From contig JAJLRJ010000002.1 of NCBI GenBank assembly GCA_024195265.1, forward strand, positions 15,929,764 through 15,993,763: a stretch of 64,000 bases of DNA, read 5' to 3'. The DNA is from Dendrophyllia cribrosa (Eukaryota; Cnidaria; Anthozoa; Scleractinia; Dendrophylliidae). The position numbers were made by a program, and so were the translations under genes. Shown piece by piece: positions 12,052 to 22,934 of this stretch (position 1 is the stretch's first letter; each line of letters begins with the position of its first letter). The notes beneath the pieces are model-generated. The model was not told the origin of the DNA. It saw nothing but the letters and a program-made list of their open reading frames with translations, and ran no database searches.

Positions 12052-15000
12052 GGGGGGGGGGGGTTACTCTCCCTGTTACAATCTTACTGTCTTTCCCATC
12101 AACTTTCTGTGAGTCTGGTCAACTTTAAGAAAGATGGGGCATGCAATTCAAGTGGATTGAGTCAATTCATTCACAATTTCTACCCTCCCTGTTACAATCT
12201 TGTTCTAAGTTTCTGCCCAATGGACTTGGGTTGACTGCAAGAAAGACAGGTCGTGTCATTTAGAGTCAAAACAAGTCTATTCATTCACATTTTCTACCCT
12301 CCCTGCTGGCCTTTTTGCTTTTAATATTTTCTCTAAGTAAATCAACTTCTGGTGAGTCAATTTGTTTACTGCCCTAGATGAATCAACTCATTTTGGTGCA
12401 TTGGACAACTCTTTTCTTATAAAAAGCTTCGTATCATTGCAGCAAATTGTTCCAGTTTTTCATATATCCAAGTTAATAAGTTTCAATATAAGAGGGACAT
12501 TGATTTATATAGTCAATTTAACTAAATTGAGCTGGTTTCTGAATTGAACAGTTATTGTAATAATTGTCTTCTACATGTATTTTTAGGCAAGCCTCCCATT
12601 GATGACTTTAGGACAGTTGCACACATCAAAACTTTAGTGCATCAGTTATACAGTGCCATGAATGTAGAACAACATCAGGTATAAATAAATCATTATATAT
12701 GTACATAATGTTGTAACAACTTTATTTGTACCAGTTGGTGATCACTCTAACAGATTAGGGTATAAAAGATCAGAGAAATATAATTTTTAGTAAATTTAAA
12801 CTACAACTCATTTATAAAACGAGTCCCGCAAAACTTGATGGCAGCCTTGAAGCTCAACAAGTTCTCTCACAAAATGAGTTCTCCTTTCTGGGAGGGTCAT
12901 TTCTGTTCATTTTATTTTGTTAACAAGTGAAAACAAAAATATTTGTGAAGTAAAGTGAGTTGTTGTAGTCAGTAGTATTTAGTTATATGGCAATAATAAC
13001 TAAGTGATTCTGGCACAGGATAGAGATAATCCTGATCATCCTCAAGTACTCCCATTTAAGGGGGCGAGAACTCCCGTATAAACGTGACAAGGATGCTCAT
13101 TGGAAATTTTGAAAAGAACCCTTAAAGGGACACTGTCACGAGGGCGCATGCGCGAGTTTTTCGAATCGAAACTTGAAAAGTTCAGCCTGAATTTTTCAAG
13201 TTGAACTGTCAATTTCAAAATGGCGTCGACTAGTGGCGGCGGTCACGGTGGAAAACGAAGAAACTCGAGACGGAAACGGATATTTGGTACGCCGAAAAGA
13301 GCGATGAAAGAGTGGTTGAAATCCCATAAACATGGTTATTTCGAGGATACAATTTTTAAGTCATGGCATGAAGCGAAATTCATCGCAGACTACGAAACTT
13401 GCTCCGATTCTGTCCACACGGTACACTTGTCATCGCTGGAATATTGCTCACGTCACGGAAAAGCAAAGAATTTAAAATTATTAGCGGTGTGTGAGTCGGG
13501 ACATGACCCTTCAATGAAAGCGGTATTGAAAGCAGTATTACACGGCGGCCGTTGAAAATTTGAGCACTTTATAAGACGTTGTATGGGGAAAAAATAACGT
13601 AGATTTCCAAAGGAAAATAAAGCGAAATTTAGACATTAATTCAATAAATTGACACTATTAAACTCACCTCTGGTGTATCTTTTGTCCTTTGGGGTTTTCC
13701 TTTGTCGCCACTGTTTTCCGTTCATAAGAGTCACGGTGTCAAGGCAAAACACTCGGTTTGAGATCGACAAAACTCGGAGGCGATTTGCGTCCCAAAAATC
13801 CATGCAATCGGCGACTTTTTCAGCCACAGTTAAATAACTATTTCCCTTCCACCATAAAACATGTCTGGAGTTTTGAAAATCATTGCATATTACGCTGAAA
13901 ATGAGCATTTTCTGCCACCGATTTCAAGATCCATAATGTTGGCCAAATGTTTTCAAGTAGACCGGAAGTGAGCCTGGGCCGCGCATGCGAATCCGTGACA
14001 GTGTCCCTTTAAAAGGTACCAGAATCTCATTTTTGTGGACATGGTCCCTATTTATTTTTTACCCTGAAGAGGTTCCAAAGATGACATTAACAAGCGTTTT
14101 AACAATAAATGTTTTAATTGCCAAAATTAAAGTCACATTCACAAACAAAAAGATTTTGAAATCAATAGACCTCTTTAGCTTGTATGTGTTGTTTTCCCAA
14201 TGTAGGTCATGTGATGTTCTCAAGGGAATTTGTCCTTTGTCTTTTCATAAATTATGCATATACATACATTGTATGCACGTGAAGAAAACAAAATTTAAAA
14301 GAAACAGTTCTCTAGGGTAACATCACGTGATCTACATTGGGAAAACAAAACATACAAGCTAAAGAGATCTACATGGATCTATTAATTTTGGTACACTAAA
14401 TAGTACAATGGGACATTTTGAAACCGAATGCCCTAAGGCCTAAAGGGTACCCAAACCACATTTTTTACCCCTAAGGACTTGTTCCCTTGAAGTCGGAATC
14501 GTAAGGAGACTTAGGGGCTATACACATGATACCGGAATGAGTTTCATTCCGGAATGAGTTTCGTTCCAAAATGAAGTACGTACTGTATTCACATGACAAA
14601 ATCGACCGGCTCAACCTAAGGCGTTCTCGCTTGGTTTTCGCGCTTGGTTTTCGCGCCAGATCAGAAAACAAAGATGGCGCAAGTTTCGCGCAACGATACG
14701 CATGCGCCACTCGCCCCAGACTACACGGTTTGCGATTTTCATCTTGAAACGAAGTTCGTTTTCAGTTTACATGATACCAGAATGAAATGTCATACTTGAA
14801 CGAGAATTTCATTCGGATTGAAAACCGGAGTGAACTCATTCCAGAATGACCTGTACGGGAACAAAATTTTGTCTCGGTATCATGTAAACAGATACAGAGA
14901 AATGTATGGAGATGGAATGAACTCGTTCCAGAATGAAAGTCATTCCGGTATCATGTGAATAGCCCCTTAAACATTCCAGTGTAAATTTACAAAAAATGAG

Positions 15001-16536
15001 TCACAATAGGAATCAGAATTGGAAGGATCTTCTGATTCCACTTTTGCTTCTGTTGCTTCCATCGCTAGTGGGAACCAGCCCTTACGATTCCGACTCTGAC
15101 TCTGCTTCCGATTACATCGCTAGTGAGAACCAACCGTAAAAGGTATGACAAGCATCATGTTACTATTTAGCCTAATTATGGTTCCTCCCCTGGGAAATTG
15201 CTAATATTGATCATAGATTATAACAAATGCAAAGGTGGGTCTCGATGAGCGTTGTAGATTGCAGGGAACTCAAAGCAAATGAGTTTCTAACAAAGACCCT
15301 ATTTTAGTATTTGAGAAAACGTTTGCCCATCTTTCAAAGCTTGGTAGTAAACCGACACACTTGTTTTTCAGTTGGAAAAAGAGCGTTTTCTTATGCAAGA
15401 GCTAGAAAAACTACAGCTGGAACTTAAGCCCTTAGAAGATCTCAAAACAGAAATTGATCACAAATCTGCGCAGCGAGCCAATGCTGTAGTGTGGGGTGGT
15501 CTGGGCTTTATGGCGCTGCAGTTTGGTCTCCTTGCTCGTTTGACCTGGTGGGAATACTCCTGGGATATCATGGAACCTGTCACTTATTTTGTGGGATATG
15601 GCACTGCAATGGCAGCTTATGCTTACTTTGTTTTGACAAGACAGGTAAGGAGATTTTGCAAGTAATAGTTAAAGTATATTTGATATTGAAAATTGATTAA
15701 TCGAGTAACGGTCTGTAACATAATTAAATTATTATACACTGTAGATGGACAGTCTATTTCCTTCTGTTAGTCAAGGTTTGTTTATTTTGTGGGAGAATGC
15801 TTTGAAGTCAAAACTATCAAACACAAGCAAAAGTGTTTCATCAGGATTTCCAAACACCAAGGTGCAGCAAAGTTTTTGTAACCGACTTGAAGGTGTGTGG
15901 ATAAATGATGAAACTCCCTTCCAAGTATTTGATATCATGGCTTCTCAGACTGATCATGAAATACAGAATCGCCAAAACCTACCTCCCTCGTGCTTATGAT
16001 TGTCTTTGTTCAAACGTGATGAATTATTGATGATCAGTTTGAGAAGTTAAAATAGTTTATTTCATATATGATGAATAACATATTGTATTGATTTACATAC
16101 ATACATAAGTCCCCTCCACACATTTTAACTACCAGCTGAGGCCCCCCCCCCCCCCCCCACCCCAACTTTTGACCCCTGAAATAAAGAAACCTCCTGAGGG
16201 GGCTTAATAAAGGACATAGGTTACTCTTATACACTACAACTAATTCTTGAAACAAACGCCCACCCCCCCCGCCATGGTTTGTCTCATAAAATCTTATCTT
16301 TTTTTCAGGAATTTCTATACACCGATGCTCGCAATAGACAGTTTCTATTGTTTTTCCACAAACTTTCCAAAAGGAAGACTTTGGATGTGAAAAGATACAA
16401 CAATATCAAGAATTCCATCGCTAAAATTGAGGAAGATTTAAAAGTTCTTCGAAGTCCGCTGTTTCTGCACCTCCCAGAAGCTGCCCAGCTGGAATTGCCA
16501 GGAACTGATAACGAAAGCAAAGAAGATGACAAGTAA
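8682..16536 (+). CDS. MCU: Mitochondrial calcium uniporter pore subunit (six exons)
   Basis: Pore-forming subunit of the inner-membrane uniporter, which admits Ca2+ to the matrix. Exons: 8682-8735, 8957-9032, 11631-11909, 12587-12678, 15372-15644, 16309-16536. All introns are GT-AG and phases join exactly (0,1,1,0,0), giving about 333 aa against 351 in human. Exons 1-2 are basic and hydroxylated with no acid-rich start, as expected of a mitochondrial presequence. Exon 3 encodes the matrix N-terminal domain ([34 protein letters not shown]). Exon 4 ([19 protein letters not shown]) and the start of exon 5 form the first coiled coil. Exon 5 then holds TM1, the selectivity filter WDIMEP (Asp232 and Glu235) and TM2. 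Exon 6 encodes the second coiled coil ([13 protein letters not shown]) and an acidic tail ending in DDK. All key pore residues are intact. Exons 3-6 are certain; exons 1-2 rest on phase, splice sites and presequence character. Confidence 0.95.
9611..9876. mobile_element. MITE in MCU intron 2 (TATCAGAAACCC termini)
   Basis: A 30-bp near-perfect inverted repeat, TATCAGAAACCCATAAGTGG... and its reverse complement, bounds 266 bp in an AT-rich setting. The ends overlap TA-rich flanks, so a TA or TAT target duplication is likely but cannot be fixed. Confidence 0.75.
10380..10862. mobile_element. Inverted-repeat element in MCU intron 2 (CAGACCTGCCAAC termini)
   Basis: CAGACCTGCCAAC at 10380 is matched by GTTGGCAGGTCTG ending at 10862. 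The subterminal CTGGAGAT / CTGAGAG regions are also partly complementary. No transposase frame is present, and no clear target duplication was found. Confidence 0.55.
12010..12063 (+). repeat. Poly-G tract in MCU intron 3
   Basis: About 53 bases of nearly pure G, interrupted by one A. The tract is prone to length change and to sequencing error. Confidence 0.9.
13126..14008. mobile_element. TTAA-flanked DNA transposon with an internal ORF (piggyBac- or Kolobok-like)
   Basis: AGGGACACTGTCACG at the left and CGTGACAGTGTCCCT at the right are perfect inverted ends, each bordered by TTAA (13122-13125 and 14009-14012). TTAA duplication is typical of piggyBac and Kolobok. The element is 883 bp. GCGCATGCG occurs near both ends. 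It inserted into a family C MITE within MCU intron 4. Decayed relatives occur at about 33345-33500 and 37612-37760. Confidence 0.8.
13220..13555 (+). CDS. 111-aa ORF carried inside the TTAA transposon, function unknown
   Basis: An ATG in a good context (TCAAAATGGCG) opens 111 codons ending at TGA. The product begins with Gly/Ser/Arg/Lys-rich sequence ([20 protein letters not shown]), a likely nucleic-acid-binding or nuclear-targeting segment. It continues with residues including [14 protein letters not shown] and [12 protein letters not shown]. His and Cys are present but form no zinc-finger pattern I recognise. It fills the left third of the element, in the position of a transposon gene or captured exon. 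The related copies in the 4-kb duplication keep the ATGGC start region but are riddled with changes. It could be a remnant of an autonomous parent. Treat it as a transposon ORF, not a host gene. Confidence 0.4.
   Translation: MASTSGGGHGGKRRNSRRKRIFGTPKRAMKEWLKSHKHGYFEDTIFKSWHEAKFIADYETCSDSVHTVHLSSLEYCSRHGKAKNLKLLAVCESGHDPSMKAVLKAVLHGGR
14166..14371. mobile_element. Fold-back MITE in MCU intron 4
   Basis: TAGACCTCTTTAGCTTGTAT... (about 53 bp) is repeated in inverted orientation at 14319-14371 with few mismatches, leaving a loop of about 100 bp. The TA at each end suggests a TA target duplication. Confidence 0.8.
14514..14966. mobile_element. MITE with TTA target duplication (GGGGCTATWCACATGATACC)
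   Basis: About 27-bp inverted ends, GGGGCTATACACATGATACC and the complement of GGGGCTATTCACATGATACC, are flanked by TTA at 14511-14513 and 14967-14969. The 3-bp TWA duplication and GGG termini fit PIF/Harbinger. The interior repeats GGAATGAGTTTCATTCC-like palindromes. Length is 453 bp, in MCU intron 4. Confidence 0.8.
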
Positions 16537-16974
16537 AACTAATGGAGTGTTAACGTTAGAATGACAATAATTTGTATCCCTTGGAATCGTTCACGGCGTT
16601 GAAATTATATAGTTAGGGTAGTGAACAGATGTCAAGATAATACTTGACTGTGAATATATAAAAATTAAGCTTTTCATATGGAAGTTCTCACGGACCCTCG
16701 TAACTTTCTGATATTTAGAATTCTTTTTTCCTTTCACTCACATAACCAAACTTGGAATCTTGTGATGTGGTTCCACAGGCTTACCATCCTCTGTTTGTGT
16801 GGTGTGCTGTGCATCTGTAATGGTGGTATTGGTTTATAAAACTAACACTGCTTTGCAGTTTTAAAATGTTGATAACCTCACAGGCTCACCATCCACTCTT
16901 TGTGTGTTGTGCTGTGCAACAGCAATGGCCGTATTGGCCACACTAAAGGCGAAATATAAGGCTCTTAACCCATT
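16537..16974 (+). other. MCU 3' flank
   Basis: This is sequence after the MCU stop, probably 3'UTR. No canonical AATAAA was seen within it. Two diverged copies of a CTCACCATCC...TTTGTGTG...GTGCTGTGCA segment (16780-16815 and 16882-16920) lie here. Confidence 0.4.
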
Positions 16975-17977
16975 GACACCTGAACCGCCCGTAACCGCCC
17001 GTACAAGACTCCACTGCTTTAAAAAATTGTAACTTTCTCAATCGTGCGAACATTGCCTTAACTAGCAGTTGTGAGCATTGACTAGAAAGTCTTTCAAATT
17101 GAGAAACCCAATAAACACAAAAAAGTCAGCGATTTTTGCAGAATATCAGCGTTTGAATTTGGACAATAACAAAAATTACCGTTTTTAACGTCATAGAAAA
17201 ACAACAAAAATCACGTTTTTGCCTTTAGTTTTTTTTATTCAAATCATCGTGGCAAACCCAAAAGTCAACATTTACAGCAAAATTCAGTCCTAATCCTAGC
17301 TTAGCAGTGAATTTTTTTGCTCTTTTTCGTTGCTCGGGCCTAGCTACAGCTTCTTATACTAGTGCATACTCACCTTGCCTCGATTTTCAACATCACCACC
17401 ACACTGCATGCTGGGAAATAACGAGATTTTTTGACAGCGTTCATTCCGTCCTCCACACTTTTCATATATATACCACAGCCACTCTGACCCACCGCCGAAA
17501 TTTCGCGCTTGTTGTGTTCTCATGTGGTCGCAACTTCCAAAATATGCTGTGGTAGGTCGAGAAATTCATCCAGAGTCGAGTCCCAAAGCTACTTCGTTTC
17601 CAGGCGGCCATTTTTCCAGTTCAACGAGCAACAAGCCAAATTCGTAAATGAAGTACAACACCTAACTCGCTTCGTTGAGAAGTGGACTCTGAACTACCTT
17701 CAAGCTTAATGATGCTCATCAGGCAGCTACTAAAGATGAAAAATGGCTGTGAACTTACCAAAAATCGCAGAAACATGATATTGAAGTCTTTATTGAGAAC
17801 GAATGAAGCGAAATGCCAACGTCACAATGACGTTTCCAGTAAACTCGAGCCTTCAGTGTTTTAGAACAGCAGCACTTTCAATGGTAACTCCAAATATGAA
17901 GTCACGAAATCCTATGGGGCGTGTGTATGCAGAAAATCACTCAAAAACGTAAAAATCCTCAGGTGTCAATGGGTTAA
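16975..17977. mobile_element. 1.0-kb TTAA-flanked element (piggyBac-like, non-autonomous)
   Basis: TTAACCCATTGACACCTGA at the left and TCAGGTGTCAATGGGTTAA at the right are exact inverted ends including the TTAA duplication. CCC...GGG termini next to TTAA are the piggyBac signature. Short ORFs inside are not transposase-like. Confidence 0.8.
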
Positions 17978-18228
17978 AACTGATGAAAATAAAATTAAAA
18001 CTCTCCAAATCACTGCCATGTTTGATGATTTGTGGCTCGCAAAAGCCATATATTCAAAATAATGGTTTGACTTCTCTTTCTCTAGTTTTAAGCGAGTCCA
18101 ACCAAATATTTTAAAAATGCTGCTTTCACGAGCCACAAATCACCACAATAAATACAGAAAAACAAAGTTAAACAACATGGCAGTGATTTTGAGAGATTAT
18201 ATTTCATTTCCATCATTTTTAAGAGTTC

Positions 18229-19403
18229 TTTCCTGTGGTACTGTTTATTATGCTGTACAAGGTGGTTATAACTGTTAAGCCTGTGAATAAAATCCAATGG
18301 TGTGACCATTCAAATGAAAGCTCTTCCGCAGTCCTTTCCTGTGGTATTGTTTATTATGCTGTACAAGGTGGTTATAACTGTTTAGCCTGTGAATAAAATC
18401 CTATGGTGTGACCATTCAAATGAAAGCTCTTCCGCAGTACTTTCCTGTGGTATTGTTTATTATGCTGTACAAGGTGGTTATAACTGCTCAGCCTGTGAAT
18501 AAAATCCTATGGTGTGACCATTCAAATGAAAGCTCTTCCGCAGTCCTTTCCTGTGGTACTGTTTATTATGCTGTACAAGGTGGTTATAACTGCTCAGCCT
18601 GTGAATAAAATCCTATGGTGTACCATTCAAATGAAAGCTCTTCCGCAGTCCTTTCCTGTGGTACTGTTTATTATGCTGTACAAGGTGGTTATAACTGTTC
18701 AGCCTGTGAATAAAATCCTATGGTGAACCATTCAAATGAAAACTCTTCCGCAGTCCTTTCCTGTGGTACTGTTTATTATGAAATGACAGCTATTGAGCAG
18801 TACTTTCCTGTAGTACTGTTTATTATGCTGTACAAGGTGGTTATAACTGTTTAGCCTGTGAATAAAATCCTATGGTGTACCATTCAAATGAAAGCTCTTC
18901 CGCAGTCCTTTCCTGTGGTACTGTTTATTATGCTGTACAAGGTGGTTATAACTGTTTAGCCTTTGAATAAAATCCTATGGTGTGACCATTCAAATGAAAG
19001 TTCTTCCGCAGTCCTTTCCTGTGGTACTGTTTATTATGCTGTACAAGGTGATTATAACTGTTAAGCCTGTGAATAAAATCCTATGGTGTAACCAGTCAAA
19101 TGAAAGCTCTTCCGCAGTCCTTTCCTGTGGTACTGTTTATTATGCTGTACAAGGTGGTTATAACTGTTTAGCCTGTGAATAAAATCCTATGGTGTGACCA
19201 TTCAAATGAAAGGTATTGAGCAGTACTTTCCTGTGGTACTGTTTATTATGCTGTACAAGGCGGTTATAACTGCTCAGCCTGTGAATAAAATCCTATGGTG
19301 TGACCATTCAAATGAAAGCTATTGAGCAGTACTTTCCTGTGGTACTGTTTATTATGCTGTACAAGGTGGTTATAACTGTTAAGCCTGTGAATAAAATCCT
19401 TTC
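18229..19403 (+). repeat. 106-bp tandem repeat, about 11 copies
   Basis: The unit contains GACCATTCAAATGAAAGC, CAGTCCTTTCCTGTGGTA, TTTATTATGCTGTACAAGG and GCCTGTGAATAAAATCC. Start-to-start spacing is 106 bp (for example the GACCATT positions 18303, 18409, 18515). Copies are over about 90 percent alike. One partly deleted unit lies near 18765-18800, and the last three units share a CTATTGAGCAG variant. As 106 is not a multiple of 3, the ORFs here are by-products. A single inverted fragment of the same unit lies at about 32476-32530, and again in the duplicate at 36570-36625. Confidence 0.95.
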
Positions 19404-19477
19404 CTTTGGTGTTGTTTGTTTTTCGGTATTTCAACAAGTAAGGGTTATTTTATTTTTAGGCAACGATGGGATGTGTT

Positions 19478-19770
19478 CCCGGGGGGGGACTCCCATATAA
19501 AAATGACGGGGGTGCTCGTCGTACCTTTTAGGGGTCAAAATTTGTACATTGGTACCTCTTCAAAATGACCCCGTTGGAATTATCGCGGTACCTTTTAGGG
19601 TATGAAGCCCGGAATATGACATGTGTTTAAGAATTGGTACCTCTTAGGGGGTAAAAATTCACTTGTGCCACGCCCATCAAACAACATTCTGGTACCTTTT
19701 AGGGTGCTTTTCGAAAATTTCCGACGAGCACCCCCATCATTTTTATATGGGAGTCTCCCCCCTCCCCGGG
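19478..19770. mobile_element. MITE, family C, uninterrupted copy
   Basis: ACTCCCATATAAAAATGACG with GGGGTGCTCGTCG at the left is answered by CGACGAGCACCCCCATCATT and TTTATATGGGAGT at the right. Internal GGTACCTTTTAGGG motifs recur. This intact copy is the reference for the interrupted copies at 13058-14085 and 39804-40507. Confidence 0.85.
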
Positions 19771-20012
19771 GGATGTGTTACGTTAATAGCCCTAAAAAGT
19801 AACCGGCTTATTTTCCATATGGGCGAGGTTGAGACACAGATCTAGATGAGTGGGTTTTCAAATGCACGTTTCACATGCCTGAGAAAAAAGAATACGGATT
19901 TCGAAAGGGCTCATTGGGACTTTAACGTTATATGCTGGTTTGTTAACATGATTGGCGTCGTCTTTTGAGAAGCCGATCGTAAACAAAGTCTTACGTTCAC
20001 AAGTCTCCCACG

Positions 20013-20085
20013 CAGCCGTCATTTGTCTCGTCACGCAACGCTCGGGGAGGAGCGTTGCGTGACGAGACAAATAACGGCTGCGTTG
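20013..20085. repeat. Strong hairpin / head-to-head element junction
   Basis: GTCTCGTCACGCAACGCTC and its exact reverse complement are separated by only a few bases (20024-20070), with further complementarity outward (GCAGCCGTCATTTG / CAAATAACGGCTGC). It looks like two element ends joined head to head. Confidence 0.75.
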
Positions 20086-20984
20086 GTCTCGACCTTGTAT
20101 CATTTCGTAAGGTAATGGGAGCTTATAACCATAGGATCTTGTATACATCGTCAGTCGGCCTGTCCTCATCAAAAATTCTAAAATTTAAACGCAACAGCTT
20201 ATTCCACATTAACAGTCACTCGCAGGATATTTCACGGTATACTACTCGAAACAATTCGTGGGCGCGAACGACGTACGTACGTACGTCACTCAACCGAGTG
20301 ATGCTAAAGCAAGGTGCTTGTATAAAAAAAACTCATACGCAACGAAAATTTGAAGGTGGATGCACAAAACACTACGATTTGTGGAGATCACTCCCTTGGG
20401 GGAGAAAGAATGTGCAGAACTCAACTTCCTTGGACTTTGACTCCTCAAAAGCGACCAGTTATAGAGAAGCGTCACCCAAAACAACCCAATGATATTTTGC
20501 GATACGTAACTTGACCCAATCTCCCTCGGAATGGAGAAGGACGTCCCAAAACATGCGCATTTGACGTCACGCAACATCCGGGATCTTAGCAATTTTGAAA
20601 CCAAAGCTAGGCTTTGTTTTTCGCGCGGCTACACGGCCGATGTTACGTCAGCTACAGTAAACACTTTTGTTTGAGCTATTTTGAAAAAAATAGCTCATTA
20701 GCAGGCGCAAAGGTTGGTTTGTGATGTTTGTATGTTAGTATGTTTGTTTGTTTGTATGTATGTCTTGGGTTATGTCACACCAATCAGATTGCCTCTAGTA
20801 TGTACACCGTGTACTATGTCAGCCAATCAAATTTTCGCTTCTAAAATGGTATTACTGAAGGTCAAAGAAGGGCACTTGACATGAATTGAAAATCAGCCAT
20901 CTTGAATCTCCGCGATTGTTGCCGCAAACACTAAAAGTGTAAAGTTTTGAAAATTTGTTGCATAGGTGAGCTTATACTGAAGTA
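20086..20984. other. Non-coding, repeat-like sequence
   Basis: A TGTTTGTTTGTATGTATG microsatellite-like patch lies near 20740-20762, and a further GTCACGCAAC motif near 20565. The 145-aa ORF at 20055-20492 starts in the hairpin and shows no domain features. No gene is supported. Confidence 0.4.
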
Positions 20985-21990
20985 TGAGTATAGTTTTATT
21001 GCAAAATTGTATGTTTCAAGCCTGGGTTTCAAGCGATTACTATTTAAAATTGGATTTTTTTTGTCAGACACGCTGTCTGCACGTGAAAATGTTGAACTTT
21101 GTCCTTATAGAAACTTGTCCGTGATGCATGGAGTTCAACAGAGAAAATGTAATGCAATTAATCTACAATTTACAGTATGTAAAACGTTTATCTTTCTTTG
21201 AATTTATGTGAGCTGATGTGTAGGTTATTAATTGTATGCCTCAAGCGATTACTATAAGCGAGAAGCGACTGTATTTTGTATGAGCAGTCACGTTGTGTGC
21301 ACGTGCAAATATTGAACTTTGACCTTATAGAAACTGGTACGTGATGGAATTCAACATGTTTTCGAGAAAACGTAATGTAATTAATTTATATGGTGCGTTA
21401 AAAAACGCCTGTTTAAAAAATATTAGTTGCAACTTACTAGGAAACAAGCAAAATTCATTTTGGATGCGCTAAGTTTCTGCTGGTCGACATTACAGGAAAA
21501 GGTGTAAAGTTCCAAATGTTATTATAAAACCTCAACAATGTTCGTGTAAGTAATTCAATTAGCTTGTGGTTTTGAGTCGAAAACAATTTAATCTAATTAG
21601 TTTCTGTTTCTATTTGCACGACAGTTGTTTAAATAATATTAGTTCCAATTTACTAGGAGACTACTAATATTCATTTTTCATGCGTTTAGTTTCTGTGAAA
21701 GACTTTTCTGGTTGACATTACAGAAACAGGTGGTTCAAAGAATTTTCGTGTCACTAATTTAATTAGCTTGTGGTTTGGAGTTGAAAACAATTTAATTTAA
21801 TTAGTTTGCGTCTTCCAGGCCAAAGGGAACCTTTTCCACGTGTCTTTTGTGAATAATAAAAGAAACCTTTAAAAAAAGACTAGATACAAATTTCCAGGAA
21901 ATAATAAGCCTTCAATTTGGATGCATCAAATTTCTGTGCAGGACTTTTCTGGTTGACATTTAATACACTCATTACTGAAACAAGTTGCTC
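20985..21990. repeat. Old, diverged internal duplications
   Basis: TTGAACTTTGNCCTTATAGAAACT recurs at 21091 and 21311 with the same flanking order (CACGTG, then GTGATG, then TTCAACA). A second block around TTTCTG...GGTTGACATTACAG recurs at about 21470, 21690 and 21930. This indicates decayed tandem duplication of unknown origin. Confidence 0.55.
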
Positions 21991-22158
21991 ATTTCACTGG
22001 GGCCGTAGTTTCGTCAAAAAATAACTCCGGAAATCCCGTGAAAAAACGCTAGCCAAAACTTGTGATTTTGTTCCCACCTATTTTCATACCTAACCCTTTA
22101 GTCTAGAATACAAAAGCAAACTTTGCATTTTTCCACCTAAATAGAGTTTTGGTCCCAG

Positions 22159-22396
22159 AGGGCCCGTTTCTCCAAAGTCCCTTTTTTTTCGGGCCCGGAA
22201 CTATATTAAAATCAGAATCTATAAAATGGTGATGCATTTTTTAGCCCTCAAACCAGCCCGACTTGTTTTGTCAATTTAGAATTTTATTGCTTAGCTTTAA
22301 AAACCAACAATTTTTATCTTTAATAAATACATTGCGCACATAAGATGGCTTTCCCGGCCCGAAAAGTTAACGGGACTTTCGAGAAACGGGACCCAG
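22159..22396. mobile_element. MITE (GGGCCCGTTTCTC termini)
   Basis: GGCCCGTTTCTCCAAAGTCCC on the left faces GGGACTTTCGAGAAACGGGA on the right, with CGGGCCCGG / CCCGGCCCG inside. It is about 240 bp, with ends approximate. Confidence 0.65.
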
Positions 22397-22934
22397 TTGG
22401 TTATCTCGGTATTTTTTTTTTGGTAGTGGGCGGGCCGGAGGATTTGAAAAACGTATATCTGCAAGCGGTTATTTGTGCGAGCTCATGCACGCAATGCGTG
22501 CCTATGTTTGTGTTTAGCGGAGAAAACGGTTTGCAAAATCGTTTTTCCCTGCATTTTTTCGCGGTTTGCTACTCAATTTCTCAAACAGTGGTCCAGAACG
22601 CATTTGAGGCTGCGTAACTCAGCAAGTCAAGCGTTTTTGGAGGAATATAGAGCTTAGTACTTATTTTGAAACCTGATTTTTAAATCTTCTAACATTTTTT
22701 TTATATATAAAACGTTTGCTACAACCAGGTAATGAGTTTTTTTTTTTTTTTTTTTTGATTTAACAGTTTTATTAAAGAAACCAATAACAAATAACAAAAA
22801 TAACAGAAATATACACAGATATTTTGCTATTACAAAGATATTTAACTATTACAGTGTCAGTAGCAGTTACGTAGTTTACACATACGAGAAAAAAAAAAAG
22901 AAAAAAAAAATATGTACAAAAGTAAAGTAAAAAA

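Larger units (their letters stand above)
13058..14085. mobile_element. MITE, family C (ACTCCCRTATAAA termini), split by a later insertion
   Basis: The left part (13058-13121) matches the start of the intact copy at 19478-19770: an ACTCCC-TATAAA end and a GGATGCTCATTGGAAATTTT-like stretch. The right part (14011-14085) continues the same family with AAGGTACCAGAATCTC, a TTTTTTACCCTGAAGAGG-type stretch and GTTCC. The TTAA element at 13126-14008 interrupts it. The outer right terminus is approximate. Confidence 0.6.

Noticed and set aside
12010..12063. Poly-G as a regulatory G-quadruplex
   Set aside because: Long pure G could form quadruplexes, but similar runs occur at 16143 (C), 35854, 40421 (C) and 47848 and differ between duplicate copies, consistent with neutral slippage.
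18408..19500. Four ORFs of about 66-70 codons within the 106-bp repeats
   Set aside because: They are copies of the same repeat read in shifting frames; the unit is not a multiple of three and no functional motif is present.
20055..20492. 145-codon ORF on the plus strand
   Set aside because: It begins inside a hairpin junction of repeats and has no recognisable domain, splice context or conserved composition.
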